Below, piece by piece: positions 9,585 to 21,451 of a stretch of 64,000 nucleotides of DNA. The stretch covers positions 1 to 64,000 of the forward strand of contig JAJEBE010000037.1 of the NCBI GenBank assembly GCA_022822545.1. The letters are read 5' to 3'. The first letter of the stretch is position 1. Every line of letters starts with the position of its first letter. Origin of the DNA: Anaerolineae bacterium. Its GTDB lineage: Bacteria > Chloroflexota > Anaerolineae > Aggregatilineales > Phototrophicaceae. Position numbers and translations under genes: made by a program. The notes beneath the pieces are model-generated. The model saw only the letters and a list, made by a program, of their open reading frames with translations. It was not told the origin of the DNA and searched no databases.

Positions 9585-9830
9585 ATCAAAAGAACCCGAA
9601 TCATCCGTTCAAGGACGAGAAGGGTTCCCGCGGTGCCACCTTGATTACCCGCCGCAGCAGGTCGCTCGCTGGATACGGACCATCACAGGCCGATATCCGG
9701 CGCCTTTAACGGGGCGCGATCCGGCGCAGGCTAATTGCTTTCCCGTTCACCTGCGCGACTCCCCAGCCCATTCGGCATCTCTGCGTGTATCGCCTTCTCA
9801 GCACTCCGGCGACTCTCTAAACTGCACGAT
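9585..9830 (-). promoter_or_regulatory. T-box riboswitch, tryptophan specifier, in the trpE leader
   Basis: On the minus strand the conserved T-box GGTGGCACCGCGG sits at 9640-9628. It is followed by a terminator: GAACCC (9627-9622) pairs with GGGTTC (9597-9592) around an inner TCGTCC/GGATGA stem, then TTTT. Upstream lies stem I, starting AGAGAGTCGCCGGAGTGCTG, with a specifier loop GAATGGGC. UGG at 9770-9768 is the Trp codon in the usual place. The T-box UGGC pairs with a GCCA tRNA end, that is discriminator G, as in bacterial tRNA-Trp. Uncharged tRNA-Trp should favour the antiterminator and turn on trpE-A. Confidence 0.92.
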
Positions 9831-9880
9831 GACGCGTACTACTCTGGTTCACAGTCTTTCGGTATATTCAGTTTCACAAT

Positions 9881-9909
9881 ATGCTATCGCGCCCGCCACG
9901 CGCTGTCAA
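9881..9909 (-). promoter_or_regulatory. Promoter of the trp operon
   Basis: On the minus strand TTGACA (9909-9904), a 17-base spacer and TAGCAT (9886-9881). Transcription would begin near 9875, giving a leader of about 310 bases that contains the whole T-box. Confidence 0.7.
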
Positions 9910-9929
9910 GCGTCTGTCTCATAACGACT

Positions 9930-9957
9930 TTGACGCCATCTGAAATTTTGGTATACT
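9930..9957 (+). promoter_or_regulatory. Promoter of polX
   Basis: TTGACG (9930-9935), a 16-base spacer and TATACT (9952-9957), divergent from the trp promoter. Predicted start near 9964, about 40 bases before the TTG start codon at 10006. Confidence 0.7.
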
Positions 9958-10005
9958 TACCTCGAATATGCGTTCTAATTCAACTATTAGCCTAAGGAGC
10001 AGGAA

Positions 10006-11757
10006 TTGAGCCTCAGCAACCGGGAAATCGCCGATATATTCGAACGTTGTTCTGACATGTTACAGATCCGGGGCGACAACATCCATCGCGTGCTGTCCTA
10101 TCGCCGCGCGGCCGAGACGATCCGCGCCGTGCCGCGGGACCTGCGTGTGATATCCAGCGAGGGCGGATTGACCGATCTTAGCTATATCGGCAAGACGATC
10201 GCGGCAAAAATCGACGAAATGCTGGAGACAGACCAGCTTGAGTTCTACGAGCGGCTCAGGGCGGAAGTGCCCGAAGGCCTGGTCGATATCATGCACATCA
10301 ATGGCGTGGGACCGAAAAAAGCCAAGCTGTTTTGGCAGCAGCTTGACATCACCACGGTGGCGGACTTGCAAGCAGCTGCCGACTCCGGCAAGCTCGCCGG
10401 GCTGCCGGGCATGGGGGCAAAGAGCCAACAGAAAATACTTGACGGTATCGAGGCCCTTTCACGCCAGACCGGCCGCGCCAACATCGGCGACGCCCTGCCC
10501 GCGGCGCAGCAGATCCTCGACCGCTTGCTGGAATTGCCGGAAGCGCAGCGAGGCGCCCTCGCCGGCAGTATCCGCCGCGGCCGCGAGACTATCGGCGATG
10601 TCGATATTCTTGTTGCCAGCGACAAGGCCGCGCCCATAATGGATCGCTTCGTCGGCATGGAGAATGTGGCGCGTGTCCTGGGCCATGGACCTACCAAGAG
10701 CTCGGTTGAGTTGCTCTCGGGTTTGCAGGTGGATCTGCGCGTTCTGGAAATGGCCCGCTGGGGCACGGCGCTCAATTACTTCACCGGCAGTCTGGCGCAT
10801 AATGTCAAGATGCGGCAAATCGCGCTCGAGCAGGGGTTCAGCCTTAACGAACACGCCCTCAGCCCGGTCGACGAGAACAAGACCATCATCGAATCCGCCG
10901 AAAAGATCCTCTGCGACAGCGAGGAGAAGGTCTATGAGACGCTGGGATTGCAATATGTCCCGCCGGAATTGCGCGAGGATAGCGGCGAGATCGAAGCGGC
11001 GCGCGCTGGCGCCTTGCCCCGGCTCATCACCCGGTCGGATATCATTGCCGATCTGCACATGCACAGCACCTGGAGCGATGGCAAAAACACGATTCGAGAG
11101 ATGGCGGAAGCCTGCATCGCGCGCGGACATCAGTATATGGTCATCACCGATCACTCGCGCAGCCTGGGCATCGCTAACGGGCTGAGCATTGAGCGGTTGT
11201 TGGCGCAGGCTGAAGAAGTGCGCCAACTCAATGCCGAGATAGGTGACCGGATTCAGATACTGGCCGGCACGGAAATGGATATCAAAGCCGATGGGGAGAT
11301 GGATTATCCGGACGAGATCCTGGCGCAAATGGACTTTGTCATCGCCTCCCTGCATTCTGGCTTGCAACAGAAGCGCGAGCAAGTGACGCAGCGCCTGCTC
11401 AATGCCATCCAGAATCCGCATGTCGATATGATCGGGCATCCGTCGGCGCGCCAATTCCCCAATCGCGAGGCGGTTGATGCCGATTGGGACGCGGTGCTGG
11501 CCGCGGCGCAGGAGCATGGCGCCATTCTGGAAATCAACGCCAATCCGCTCCGCCTCGACCTCAAGCCGGAGTTAGCGCGTATGGCCAAGGACATGGGCGT
11601 GCTGCTCGCCGTCAACACCGACGCTCATCGCATCGCGCATCTTGACCTGATGCCATACGGCGTGACAAACGCGCGGCGCGGCTGGGTGGAAGCGCGACAT
11701 GTTGTGAACACCTGGGATTTCGATCGCTTTTCACGCTGGTTGGATAACCGCCCTTGA
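10006..11757 (+). CDS. polX: DNA polymerase/3'-5' exonuclease PolX
   Basis: Family X DNA polymerase of base-excision and gap repair. The 583 residues have the bacterial PolX layout: an N-terminal polymerase with helix-hairpin-helix segments (INGVGPKKAKLFW, LPGMGAKSQQKI), a palm with RRGRETIGDVDILVAS carrying the catalytic DxD, and a C-terminal PHP phosphoesterase domain starting DLHMHSTWSDG with its metal-binding histidines. The length matches Bacillus PolX (570). The start is TTG at 10006 with AAGGAGC nine bases upstream. The following SH3b gene begins 13 bases after the stop, suggesting one transcript through ligA. Confidence 0.95.
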   Translation: MSLSNREIADIFERCSDMLQIRGDNIHRVLSYRRAAETIRAVPRDLRVISSEGGLTDLSYIGKTIAAKIDEMLETDQLEFYERLRAEVPEGLVDIMHINGVGPKKAKLFWQQLDITTVADLQAAADSGKLAGLPGMGAKSQQKILDGIEALSRQTGRANIGDALPAAQQILDRLLELPEAQRGALAGSIRRGRETIGDVDILVASDKAAPIMDRFVGMENVARVLGHGPTKSSVELLSGLQVDLRVLEMARWGTALNYFTGSLAHNVKMRQIALEQGFSLNEHALSPVDENKTIIESAEKILCDSEEKVYETLGLQYVPPELREDSGEIEAARAGALPRLITRSDIIADLHMHSTWSDGKNTIREMAEACIARGHQYMVITDHSRSLGIANGLSIERLLAQAEEVRQLNAEIGDRIQILAGTEMDIKADGEMDYPDEILAQMDFVIASLHSGLQQKREQVTQRLLNAIQNPHVDMIGHPSARQFPNREAVDADWDAVLAAAQEHGAILEINANPLRLDLKPELARMAKDMGVLLAVNTDAHRIAHLDLMPYGVTNARRGWVEARHVVNTWDFDRFSRWLDNRP

Positions 11758-11770
11758 TCGGTCCGGAGCG

Positions 11771-14745
<2,975 letters not shown>

Positions 14746-14752
14746 GCCGGGC

Positions 14753-15973
14753 ATGACTGACGGTATAGTTCGAATAAAGCAGGGCCGGGAAAAGCCCATC
14801 CGCAACCGCCATCCCTGGATTTACTCCGGCGCGATCACCCATGCCGAGAACGCCGTCGATGGCGAACTCGTCAACGTGGTCGACCGCAACGATCGCTTCC
14901 TGGCCCGCGGCTACTGGAATTCCCGCTCCCAGATTCAAGTGCGGATCATGTCCTGGGAGGATGAGCCGATCGACGACGCCTGGTGGCGCAAGAAGCTCCA
15001 GCGCGCCCTCAGCCTGCGCAGTGAGTTAAACGCCAGCGGCCCTCGCTCGGCTTGCCGACTGGTCAACGCGGAAAACGATTTTCTCCCTGGTCTGATCATC
15101 GACCGTTACGCCAACTGGTATGTCCTGCAAGCGCTGACGCAATTCATCGACAAGCAAAAGGAAGTAATCCTGGGCGCGCTCGTAGACGTGACCGGCGCTG
15201 AAAACATATACGAGCGCAGCGATGTTCCGGCGCGCCGGAAAGAAGGCTTGGCCTCGACGGTCGGCCCCCTGCGCGGCGGACCTCTACCCGACCTGATCGA
15301 GATACAAGAAAACTCCAAATACCTCGTCGACATCGCGGCGGGACACAAGACCGGCTTTTACCTCGATCAGCGAGATAATCGACGACTTCTCGCCTGCCTG
15401 GTCAAACATCATCTGGCTGAAGGGTCAGGCAGGGCAAAGCTGCTGAATCTCTTCAGTTACACCGGCGGATTCGCCCTGGCCGCTGGCCGCTTTGGCGCGC
15501 TGCATTCCGTTAATGTCGATGCCTCGCGCAAGGCGCTTGAAATGGCGGAACGCAACTTTCTGCACAACGGATACGAGCCCGCCACATACGGTGAAACAGC
15601 CGAGTTCATCCTGGCCGATGGCTTTGACTATCTGCGAAATTGCGCGGAAATGAATGAGTCGTTTGACTTCGTCCTGCTCGATCCGCCCAGATTCGCCGGG
15701 TCCAAGCGCCAGGTCCAGCGCGCGGCCCGCGGCTACAAAGACCTCAACCTGAACGCCTTCAAGCTGGTCAAGGAAGGCGGCTACCTGATGACCTTCTCGT
15801 GTTCCGGCGGAATCAGCCGCGATTTGTTCCGCAAGATCGTCTTTGGCGCCTTGGCCGATTGCGGGCGGACAGCGCAAGTGGTCAAGCCGCTATCAGCCGC
15901 CGCCGACCATCCGGTCAGCCTGAGCTTTCCCGAGGGCGAATATCTCAAAGGCCTGCTTCTGCGCGTCTACTGA
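14753..15973 (+). CDS. Class I SAM-dependent rRNA (cytosine) methyltransferase, RlmI-like
   Basis: The family methylates C1962 of 23S rRNA. The 406-residue protein starts with a PUA domain (about 1-75: KPIRNRHPWIYSGAI). A linker domain follows, then a Rossmann methyltransferase fold with LLNLFSYTGGFALAAG (SAM motif I), DFVLLDPPRFAGSKR (motif IV) and GGYLMTFSCSGG, whose cysteine fits an m5C enzyme. It starts eight bases after the ligA stop. RlmI is the best-fitting family; the exact target base is inferred from the family only. Confidence 0.88.
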   Translation: MTDGIVRIKQGREKPIRNRHPWIYSGAITHAENAVDGELVNVVDRNDRFLARGYWNSRSQIQVRIMSWEDEPIDDAWWRKKLQRALSLRSELNASGPRSACRLVNAENDFLPGLIIDRYANWYVLQALTQFIDKQKEVILGALVDVTGAENIYERSDVPARRKEGLASTVGPLRGGPLPDLIEIQENSKYLVDIAAGHKTGFYLDQRDNRRLLACLVKHHLAEGSGRAKLLNLFSYTGGFALAAGRFGALHSVNVDASRKALEMAERNFLHNGYEPATYGETAEFILADGFDYLRNCAEMNESFDFVLLDPPRFAGSKRQVQRAARGYKDLNLNAFKLVKEGGYLMTFSCSGGISRDLFRKIVFGALADCGRTAQVVKPLSAAADHPVSLSFPEGEYLKGLLLRVY

Positions 15974-16002
15974 GAAACGCCTGACATGTGAACGCCGCCA
16001 TG

Positions 16003-16821
16003 CTAACGTTTCCTTGTCCAGTCGGGATTGCCAAATCTCTCAACCTTGATTTCAGCCGCTCGGGTTGTTTCATTGTCCGACAGTTGCTCACGAACTAACA
16101 TGAGATCGAAGGCGGCGCTGAAGCCATATTCCACTGCCGCGGCGACTTCTGACCACGTGGGCTCGCGTCCTGCGACTTGCGCCAACGTCGACGCCCGCCG
16201 GCGCACTCTCTGCCTCTGCGAGTCCCGCTCCGCCTCCGTGTCAAACGCCAACACATCACAGATGCGCCCCACATCACCCCTAAGCGGGAGCGTGCCGTGC
16301 TGAAGCATAGCCCCCTTGCGCCGCAGTTGCGCGCTGCCAATCAGCTTGCGCTCCCCAACCGCAATCTCATAATGCGAGGGCATTTCAAAGCAGACCGGTC
16401 CCGCCAATGAGCGGCGGGCGCCGTGACCTTGATGCTCAGCCACTGCCGATATGCCGAGGCAGTCCAGGGCCCGTAGCAATCCAACGCTAATCCGCCGATA
16501 ACTCTCGACGATATCGCCGCAGGCCAGAGGATGGTCAAGCGGAAGGCAGAGGCTATATGTCAATTCGTCACCGTGCAGAATCGCCTTGCCGCCGGTGGGC
16601 CGGCGCAGCAAATCCCAGTCGCGAGCTTCGAGCGCCTGCGGATCAGCCTCCCGCCAACGCTGCCCATAGCCAAGCGACAGACAGAACGGCTTCCAGCCGT
16701 ACAAGCGCAAGGTCGGCCCCTGCTCACAAGCGGCAACCGCCTCGGCAATGGCGCTGTCGACAGCCATATTCCAGGCGCCGCTGCGGAATTCTGATTCTAC
16801 TATGCTCCGCATTTGTGCCAT
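16003..16821 (-). CDS. lipM: Octanoyltransferase LipM (lipoate-protein ligase A/B family)
   Basis: Transfers octanoyl groups from acyl carrier protein to GcvH for lipoate assembly. The roughly 272-residue protein has RRPTGGKAILHGDELTYS and a cysteine in PVCFEMPSHYEIAVGERK, followed by IGSAQLRRKGAMLQHGTL. The CFxxPSxYE segment with the cysteine is the LipM hallmark; LplA ligases lack it. I use ATG 16821. An in-frame ATG at 16845 would add eight residues, and neither has a strong ribosome binding site. The gene is divergent from the LCP gene. A lipoate ligase role is the main alternative. Confidence 0.85.
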   Translation of the reverse strand: MAQMRSIVESEFRSGAWNMAVDSAIAEAVAACEQGPTLRLYGWKPFCLSLGYGQRWREADPQALEARDWDLLRRPTGGKAILHGDELTYSLCLPLDHPLACGDIVESYRRISVGLLRALDCLGISAVAEHQGHGARRSLAGPVCFEMPSHYEIAVGERKLIGSAQLRRKGAMLQHGTLPLRGDVGRICDVLAFDTEAERDSQRQRVRRRASTLAQVAGREPTWSEVAAAVEYGFSAAFDLMLVREQLSDNETTRAAEIKVERFGNPDWTRKR

Positions 16822-16881
16822 TCTGCGACCAACCCTATACTGCATCTAGTGACGATGGTTTCATGATGGAATCAGTTCTGC

Positions 16882-18162
16882 ATGACACAGCAGACGCGAC
16901 AGAAAGCTAGCGATCCTCTTTCAAGCGTATCGACGGTCAATCCGAAGCGTCGCGCTCCCGGTCTATCTGCCAACAACACCGCTCCCGTTTACAGCACCGC
17001 GCAATATACGCAGAATCAGCGCAAAGCAGCTGCCCTCCCGCAACATCAATCCTTTGCTCGTCAACGCCAGCGCCGCGTCAAAAACCGACGACGACGCAAC
17101 GAATGGGCTTGGGTCATCTTAGCAGGCGCCATGATTTCTGTCTTTGGTATTCTGATCATCGGCATGTTTGTTTTGGTGCGCGTGCCCAATTCAGCGCAGG
17201 TCGCTGTGCCAACCGCCAACTTGACACCGGCCCTGCCCACGCCAGTGGACGCGCGCAGCGAGTTTGTCGCCGATGGCCGCGTCATCGGCGTCGACGTCCT
17301 GCGCCTCGATGATGGCAGTCTCATCGAAATGGCGCCCTGGGATGGGCAATCGCGCTATACCATTATCGTGGCCGGGCTGGACCGCCGCAAAGATCAATCC
17401 AATGAGCCCGTGCGCACCGACAGCCTGATGCTCGTCAGCATTGCTCCCAAGACCAACAGTATCGGCGTCCTTAGCATACCGCGCGACCTCTGGGTCGAGA
17501 TACCCGGGCAGGCGGACCGAGACCGGATAAACCGCGCCTATTTCCTGGGCGAGGTCCGCGCTACCGGTGGCGGTCCCCGCTTATTGCAGCAGACAATCAG
17601 CTGGAACCTCGGCATACGCGTGCATAACTACGTCCTGGTCGATTTCAAGGTCTTGACCGATTTGGTCGATCTCCTGGGCGGCATTGAAGTAACTATCGAT
17701 TACGCCATCAATGATGAACGTTATCCCGATGACAACTACGGCTATGATCCATTCCATCTGGAGCCGGGCACACACATCCTGGACGGCGAAAACGCCCTTC
17801 GCTTCGCCCGCACCAGGCACGGCAACAATGATGTCCTGCGAGCGGGACGCCAGCAGCAGGTTCTCAACAGCATTCGCGACCGCGCCCTGAGCATCAACTT
17901 CCTGCAATTGGTCGCCCAGTTGCCGGCATTGCTGAGCAGCCTGAGCGAAAACCTCCAGACCGGGCTGGATATCGAGCAGATCGTGCAATTGGCGCTTTTC
18001 GCCAAAGATATTGAATCGGAAAACATTTCGATGCGGGTGATGAATTTTGAGTATTTGCAGGAATACACCACCGAAGAATATCAACAGCAGGTGCTGATTC
18101 CCATCGTCGAACGCCTGCCAGTCCTCTTGAGTGAGACCTTTGGCGAAGATTACGCGCGTTAA
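16882..18162 (+). CDS. LytR-CpsA-Psr (LCP) family cell-envelope glycopolymer transferase
   Basis: LCP proteins attach undecaprenyl-linked glycopolymers to the cell wall or other acceptors outside the membrane. The 426-residue protein has a basic Gln/Arg-rich cytoplasmic head (about 1-72) and one transmembrane helix (about 75-97, WVILAGAMISVFGILIIGMF). The LCP domain has RTDSLMLVSI, LSIPRDLWVEIPG, DRINRAYFLGE and ALRFARTRHGNNDVLRAGR, which supply the arginine and aspartate residues that bind the lipid pyrophosphate. Length and motifs are normal. It stands alone between lipM and the aquaporin gene. Confidence 0.92.
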   Translation: MTQQTRQKASDPLSSVSTVNPKRRAPGLSANNTAPVYSTAQYTQNQRKAAALPQHQSFARQRQRRVKNRRRRNEWAWVILAGAMISVFGILIIGMFVLVRVPNSAQVAVPTANLTPALPTPVDARSEFVADGRVIGVDVLRLDDGSLIEMAPWDGQSRYTIIVAGLDRRKDQSNEPVRTDSLMLVSIAPKTNSIGVLSIPRDLWVEIPGQADRDRINRAYFLGEVRATGGGPRLLQQTISWNLGIRVHNYVLVDFKVLTDLVDLLGGIEVTIDYAINDERYPDDNYGYDPFHLEPGTHILDGENALRFARTRHGNNDVLRAGRQQQVLNSIRDRALSINFLQLVAQLPALLSSLSENLQTGLDIEQIVQLALFAKDIESENISMRVMNFEYLQEYTTEEYQQQVLIPIVERLPVLLSETFGEDYAR

Positions 18163-18507
18163 ACGCAAAGGCAGCGGCGGTTTTCGCGCGCTGCCTATTA
18201 GACCTTCGCCCACCGTACCGTGTAGCCATAGTGTCTCGAACCTGAATTAATTCAGGCCGGGAATCGCTTGATAACCGCTGTTTTGGCTCTAGCCTATTAC
18301 ATGGGCTACCAAAGAAAGACTCCCTTCTAGAGAATGTTGGCTCGGCACATATAGTTCTATCACGCATACAGCAGGCGAAGCAGGTTATAGCAGATAGCTT
18401 CCAGGCTGTCAAATCAGGTGATAGAGGCGCTTGCAGCCAGCGCAAGATTTCGCTCAAACTTATAATGGAATTGTCGTGAATTCAGCATTTGCTTAAAAAG
18501 GAGTTAT
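18163..18507. other. Intergenic region with weak hairpin and 16-bp palindrome
   Basis: Just after the LCP gene, GGCAGCG (18170-18176) can pair with CGCTGCC (18189-18195). There is no T run, so it is at best a weak or Rho-dependent stop. CCTGAATTAATTCAGG at 18241-18256 is a perfect palindrome that could be an operator. TATAAT at 18461-18466 is a perfect -10 for the aquaporin gene but lacks a clear -35. No gene is seen. Confidence 0.5.
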
Positions 18508-18510
18508 GTG

Positions 18511-19206
18511 ATGGACAATGATTTGATGAGAGAGAGCCTCGCCGAGTTGATTGGCGCCTTCGTCCTGGTATTTGTCGGGGCGGCCGCCGTATTGGTCGCG
18601 CCGATATTCGGCGTAGTCGTGCCCGCTTTTGCGCATGGCTTGATACTTTGCGCTCTGATATATACATATGGGCATATCTCCGGCGCCCAGTTTAACCCGG
18701 CGGTCACTCTGGGTTTGACCATCGGCGGGCAGCAAGACGTCACCAAGTCCGCTTACTTCATCGTTGCGCAGTTCATCGGTGGCATCATCGCCGCCCTGGT
18801 CCTTGTGACGGTTTTCCCGCAGGACAATGCCGGCGTGGCTGATTTTCTCGCTGGAAACGCCTACAACTTTGGCCAGACTACGGGCTTCCTCACCGACGGA
18901 TCGGTCTGGACCGCGGCGATCTATGAGGCGATTCTCACCTTCTTCCTCGTCAGCGCGGTATTCCAGGCGGCGGCTTATGGCAAGGCCGGCAAGCTGGCCG
19001 GCGTCGCCATCGGCTTTACGCTGGCGGCGAGCATCTTCGCCGGCGGCCCCGCGACCGGCGCATCCCTGAATCCAGCGCGTACGCTCGGGCCCGCGCTCGT
19101 CGCTGGCGAGACAGCCTATCTGATACCTTATCTTGTCGGCATATTTGGCGGCGGAATCATTGCCGGTTTGGTGCATGGCAACGTGTTCAATCCAACTGAA
19201 GAGTAG
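18511..19206 (+). CDS. MIP-family channel (aquaporin)
   Basis: Six-helix membrane channel of 231 residues with both canonical pore loops, HISGAQFNPAVT and TGASLNPARTLGPAL. The arginine of the second gives the selectivity filter. Aligned by eye to E. coli AqpZ, the other filter positions differ: Phe43 becomes His (AHG), His174 becomes Ile and Thr183 becomes Ala. This points away from a strict water channel towards a wider pore, though the alignment is mine. The ATG at 18511 has AAAAGGAG seven bases upstream. It is apparently monocistronic, with its own TATAAT box. Confidence 0.9.
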   Translation: MDNDLMRESLAELIGAFVLVFVGAAAVLVAPIFGVVVPAFAHGLILCALIYTYGHISGAQFNPAVTLGLTIGGQQDVTKSAYFIVAQFIGGIIAALVLVTVFPQDNAGVADFLAGNAYNFGQTTGFLTDGSVWTAAIYEAILTFFLVSAVFQAAAYGKAGKLAGVAIGFTLAASIFAGGPATGASLNPARTLGPALVAGETAYLIPYLVGIFGGGIIAGLVHGNVFNPTEE

Positions 19207-19266
19207 ACTGAGTTGGGCAAGCGGGCGCGATTCCCGTCCGCTATCCGGCGCTGCCGGGCGCGTCCG

Positions 19267-21075
19267 CTAGACTTGCTCTTCGCTCTCGGGCAGCGCCAGT
19301 TGAATATATAGCTCGTTGAGTTGCTCCGCCTCGGCAGGCGAGGGCGCGTTCGCCATGATATCCGTGCCGCCTTGCGTCTTGGGAAAGGCGATCACTTCGC
19401 GGATGTTGGGCGCGCCAGCCAGCAGCATCACCAGACGATCAATGCCCCAGGCCATGCCACCATGAGGCGGCGCCCCATACTCGAATGCTTCCAGCATGTG
19501 ACCGAATTCAGCCATGGCCTGCTCCATGCTCTGGCCGATCAGCGGGAAAATTTTCTCCTGTATCGCGCGGTCGTGGATGCGGATGCTGCCGCCGCCGACC
19601 TCGTAACCATTGCATACCAGGTCATATTGTGAGCCCCGCGCCGCGCCCGGATCGCTATCCAGCAGATGCAAATCTTCCGGCAGCGGCATGGTAAACATGT
19701 GCTGCGATGGATCCCAGCGATCGTTTTCCTCGTCGCGAATGAACTCGGGGAAATCGTAAATCCAGCAGAAGGCCAGCAGGTCGTCGTCAAGATCCAACCC
19801 CGCCTTGAAGTGATTGCGCAGCGCATCCGTCACCTCATAGACGATCTCGTCCCGGTCCGACATGAAAAGCAGCAAATCCCCGCCTTCAGCCGCCATCGCC
19901 TCCAGCAACTCCAGCTTGAGCTCGACGCTGAAAAACTTGCCGATCGGCCCGCGTAGTTCGCCTTCCGGGTCAGTCGGCACGGTGATATAAGCCAGGCCCT
20001 TTGCCCCGGCCCGACGCGCCATCGTCTCGAGGTCCCGCGCCACCTTGCGCAGTTGCGTCCCGCTCAAGGCGCCGGCTGCCCCGGGCACACGCATGCACTT
20101 GACTTTCTTGCCCGCCTTAACGTTCTCCACAAAAACAGGAAAAGCGCAGCGCCCGGCGATGTGGCTGATATCGATGGCGCGCAGGTCGAAGCGGATATCG
20201 GGGCGGTCGGTGCCATATTGCTCCAGCGCGTCCTGATAGCGGATACGAGGAAACGGCTCGGCGATCAGACGTTTCTGCGGCGTGATCGCCTTGACGATCT
20301 CCGCCGCCAGCTTTTCCATCAGCCGCATCACATCTTCGCGTTCGACAAAGCTCATCTCCAGGTCAAGCTGCGTGAACTCAGGCTGCCGGTCTCCCCGCAA
20401 ATCCTCATCGCGGAAGCAGCGGGCGATCTGAAAATAGCGCTCGAAACCGCCCACCATCAGCAGTTGCTTCAACTGTTGCGGAGATTGTGGCAAGGCATAA
20501 AACATGCCCGGCTGCAAGCGGCTCGGCACCAGAAAATCGCGCGCGCCTTCCGGCGTGGTTTTGAAGAGAATCGGCGTCTCTATCTCGACGAAATCTTCTT
20601 TATCGAGAAAATCGCGGATGAACTTGACCGTCCGGTGCCGCAGCAAGATGTTCTCCTGCATCGGCTCGCGGCGCAGGTCCAGATAGCGGTGTCGCATGCG
20701 CAGCGCCTCATCCAACGCGCCTTCTTCTTTGTTGATATAGAAAGGCGGCGTGCGCGACCGATTCAGGATTACGATGTCCTCAGCGACTATATCGATATCG
20801 CCGGTCGCGAGCTCCGGGTTGGCCGTGCCTTCGGGCCGAATCCGCACCTTGCCTTGCACCTGCAAAACATACTCGTTGCGGGCGCTATCGGCGACAGCAT
20901 GGGCAGCCGGCGCCGATTCCAAATCGACGACCACTTGCGTTATGCCCCAGCGATCGCGCAGGTCGATGAAGATCAAGCCGCCTTGATCGCGCCGCCGGTT
21001 CACCCAGCCCGCCAAAGTGACCGCTGTGCCGGCATCTTTCTCCCGCAGCTCGCCACAGGTATGCGTCTTCATCAT
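19267..21075 (-). CDS. aspS: aspartyl-tRNA synthetase
   Basis: Charges tRNA-Asp. The 602-residue bacterial-type class II synthetase has the N-terminal OB anticodon-binding domain ([19 protein letters not shown]). Motif 2 includes [18 protein letters not shown], the GAD insertion domain is present, and motif 3 has [13 protein letters not shown]. At the position that is Leu in discriminating E. coli AspRS (RRRDL) and His in several non-discriminating enzymes, this protein has Gln. Whether it also charges tRNA-Asn cannot be told. The start is the first of two adjacent ATGs at 21075, with GGGAGA upstream. The open frame upstream to 21135 is not family-like. Confidence 0.97.
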   Translation of the reverse strand: MMKTHTCGELREKDAGTAVTLAGWVNRRRDQGGLIFIDLRDRWGITQVVVDLESAPAAHAVADSARNEYVLQVQGKVRIRPEGTANPELATGDIDIVAEDIVILNRSRTPPFYINKEEGALDEALRMRHRYLDLRREPMQENILLRHRTVKFIRDFLDKEDFVEIETPILFKTTPEGARDFLVPSRLQPGMFYALPQSPQQLKQLLMVGGFERYFQIARCFRDEDLRGDRQPEFTQLDLEMSFVEREDVMRLMEKLAAEIVKAITPQKRLIAEPFPRIRYQDALEQYGTDRPDIRFDLRAIDISHIAGRCAFPVFVENVKAGKKVKCMRVPGAAGALSGTQLRKVARDLETMARRAGAKGLAYITVPTDPEGELRGPIGKFFSVELKLELLEAMAAEGGDLLLFMSDRDEIVYEVTDALRNHFKAGLDLDDDLLAFCWIYDFPEFIRDEENDRWDPSQHMFTMPLPEDLHLLDSDPGAARGSQYDLVCNGYEVGGGSIRIHDRAIQEKIFPLIGQSMEQAMAEFGHMLEAFEYGAPPHGGMAWGIDRLVMLLAGAPNIREVIAFPKTQGGTDIMANAPSPAEAEQLNELYIQLALPESEEQV

Positions 21076-21235
21076 AGTGCTGTGTCTCCCAATTCGACTC
21101 TTGTCAGCGCATAGCCAATATCTGCCTGGCGGCATAGCTTATCACGCGCGCCCGCGCAAATGTATGGTCATTCTGCGCCTGCGGCCCCCGCCGCTGCACT
21201 TTACAGCGCCTGCCAACTTGACTAAACTTCCGCTC

Positions 21236-21451
21236 ATGGACAGTGATGATCGCGCAATTACCAAGCGCCAGCTCGGCATTGCTCTGGCAGTTATCGGCAT
21301 ACTGGGCTTCGCCGGTATCCTGGCCATTGACCTCATTGATGTCGGGCGTCAGGGCGGCATCGGCCCCGCGCAATCGCTCGCTCTGCTGCTGATGGCAGCG
21401 CTGACCATCATCGGTCTCTCGCTCGTTCCCTTGGGCGACGCGCCCGCATGA
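21236..21451 (+). CDS. Small two-helix membrane protein of unknown function
   Basis: A 71-residue protein. A short charged head (MDSDDRAITKRQ) is followed by two hydrophobic segments, LGIALAVIGILGFAGILAI and SLALLLMAALTIIGLSLVPL, joined by a polar loop with GRQGGIGPAQ. Its TGA overlaps the ATG of the next gene (ATGA, 21448-21451), which supports real translation and coupling. No family is recognised. The start is the only ATG close to the first helix; the longer frame from 21017 is not plausible coding. Confidence 0.6.
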   Translation: MDSDDRAITKRQLGIALAVIGILGFAGILAIDLIDVGRQGGIGPAQSLALLLMAALTIIGLSLVPLGDAPA

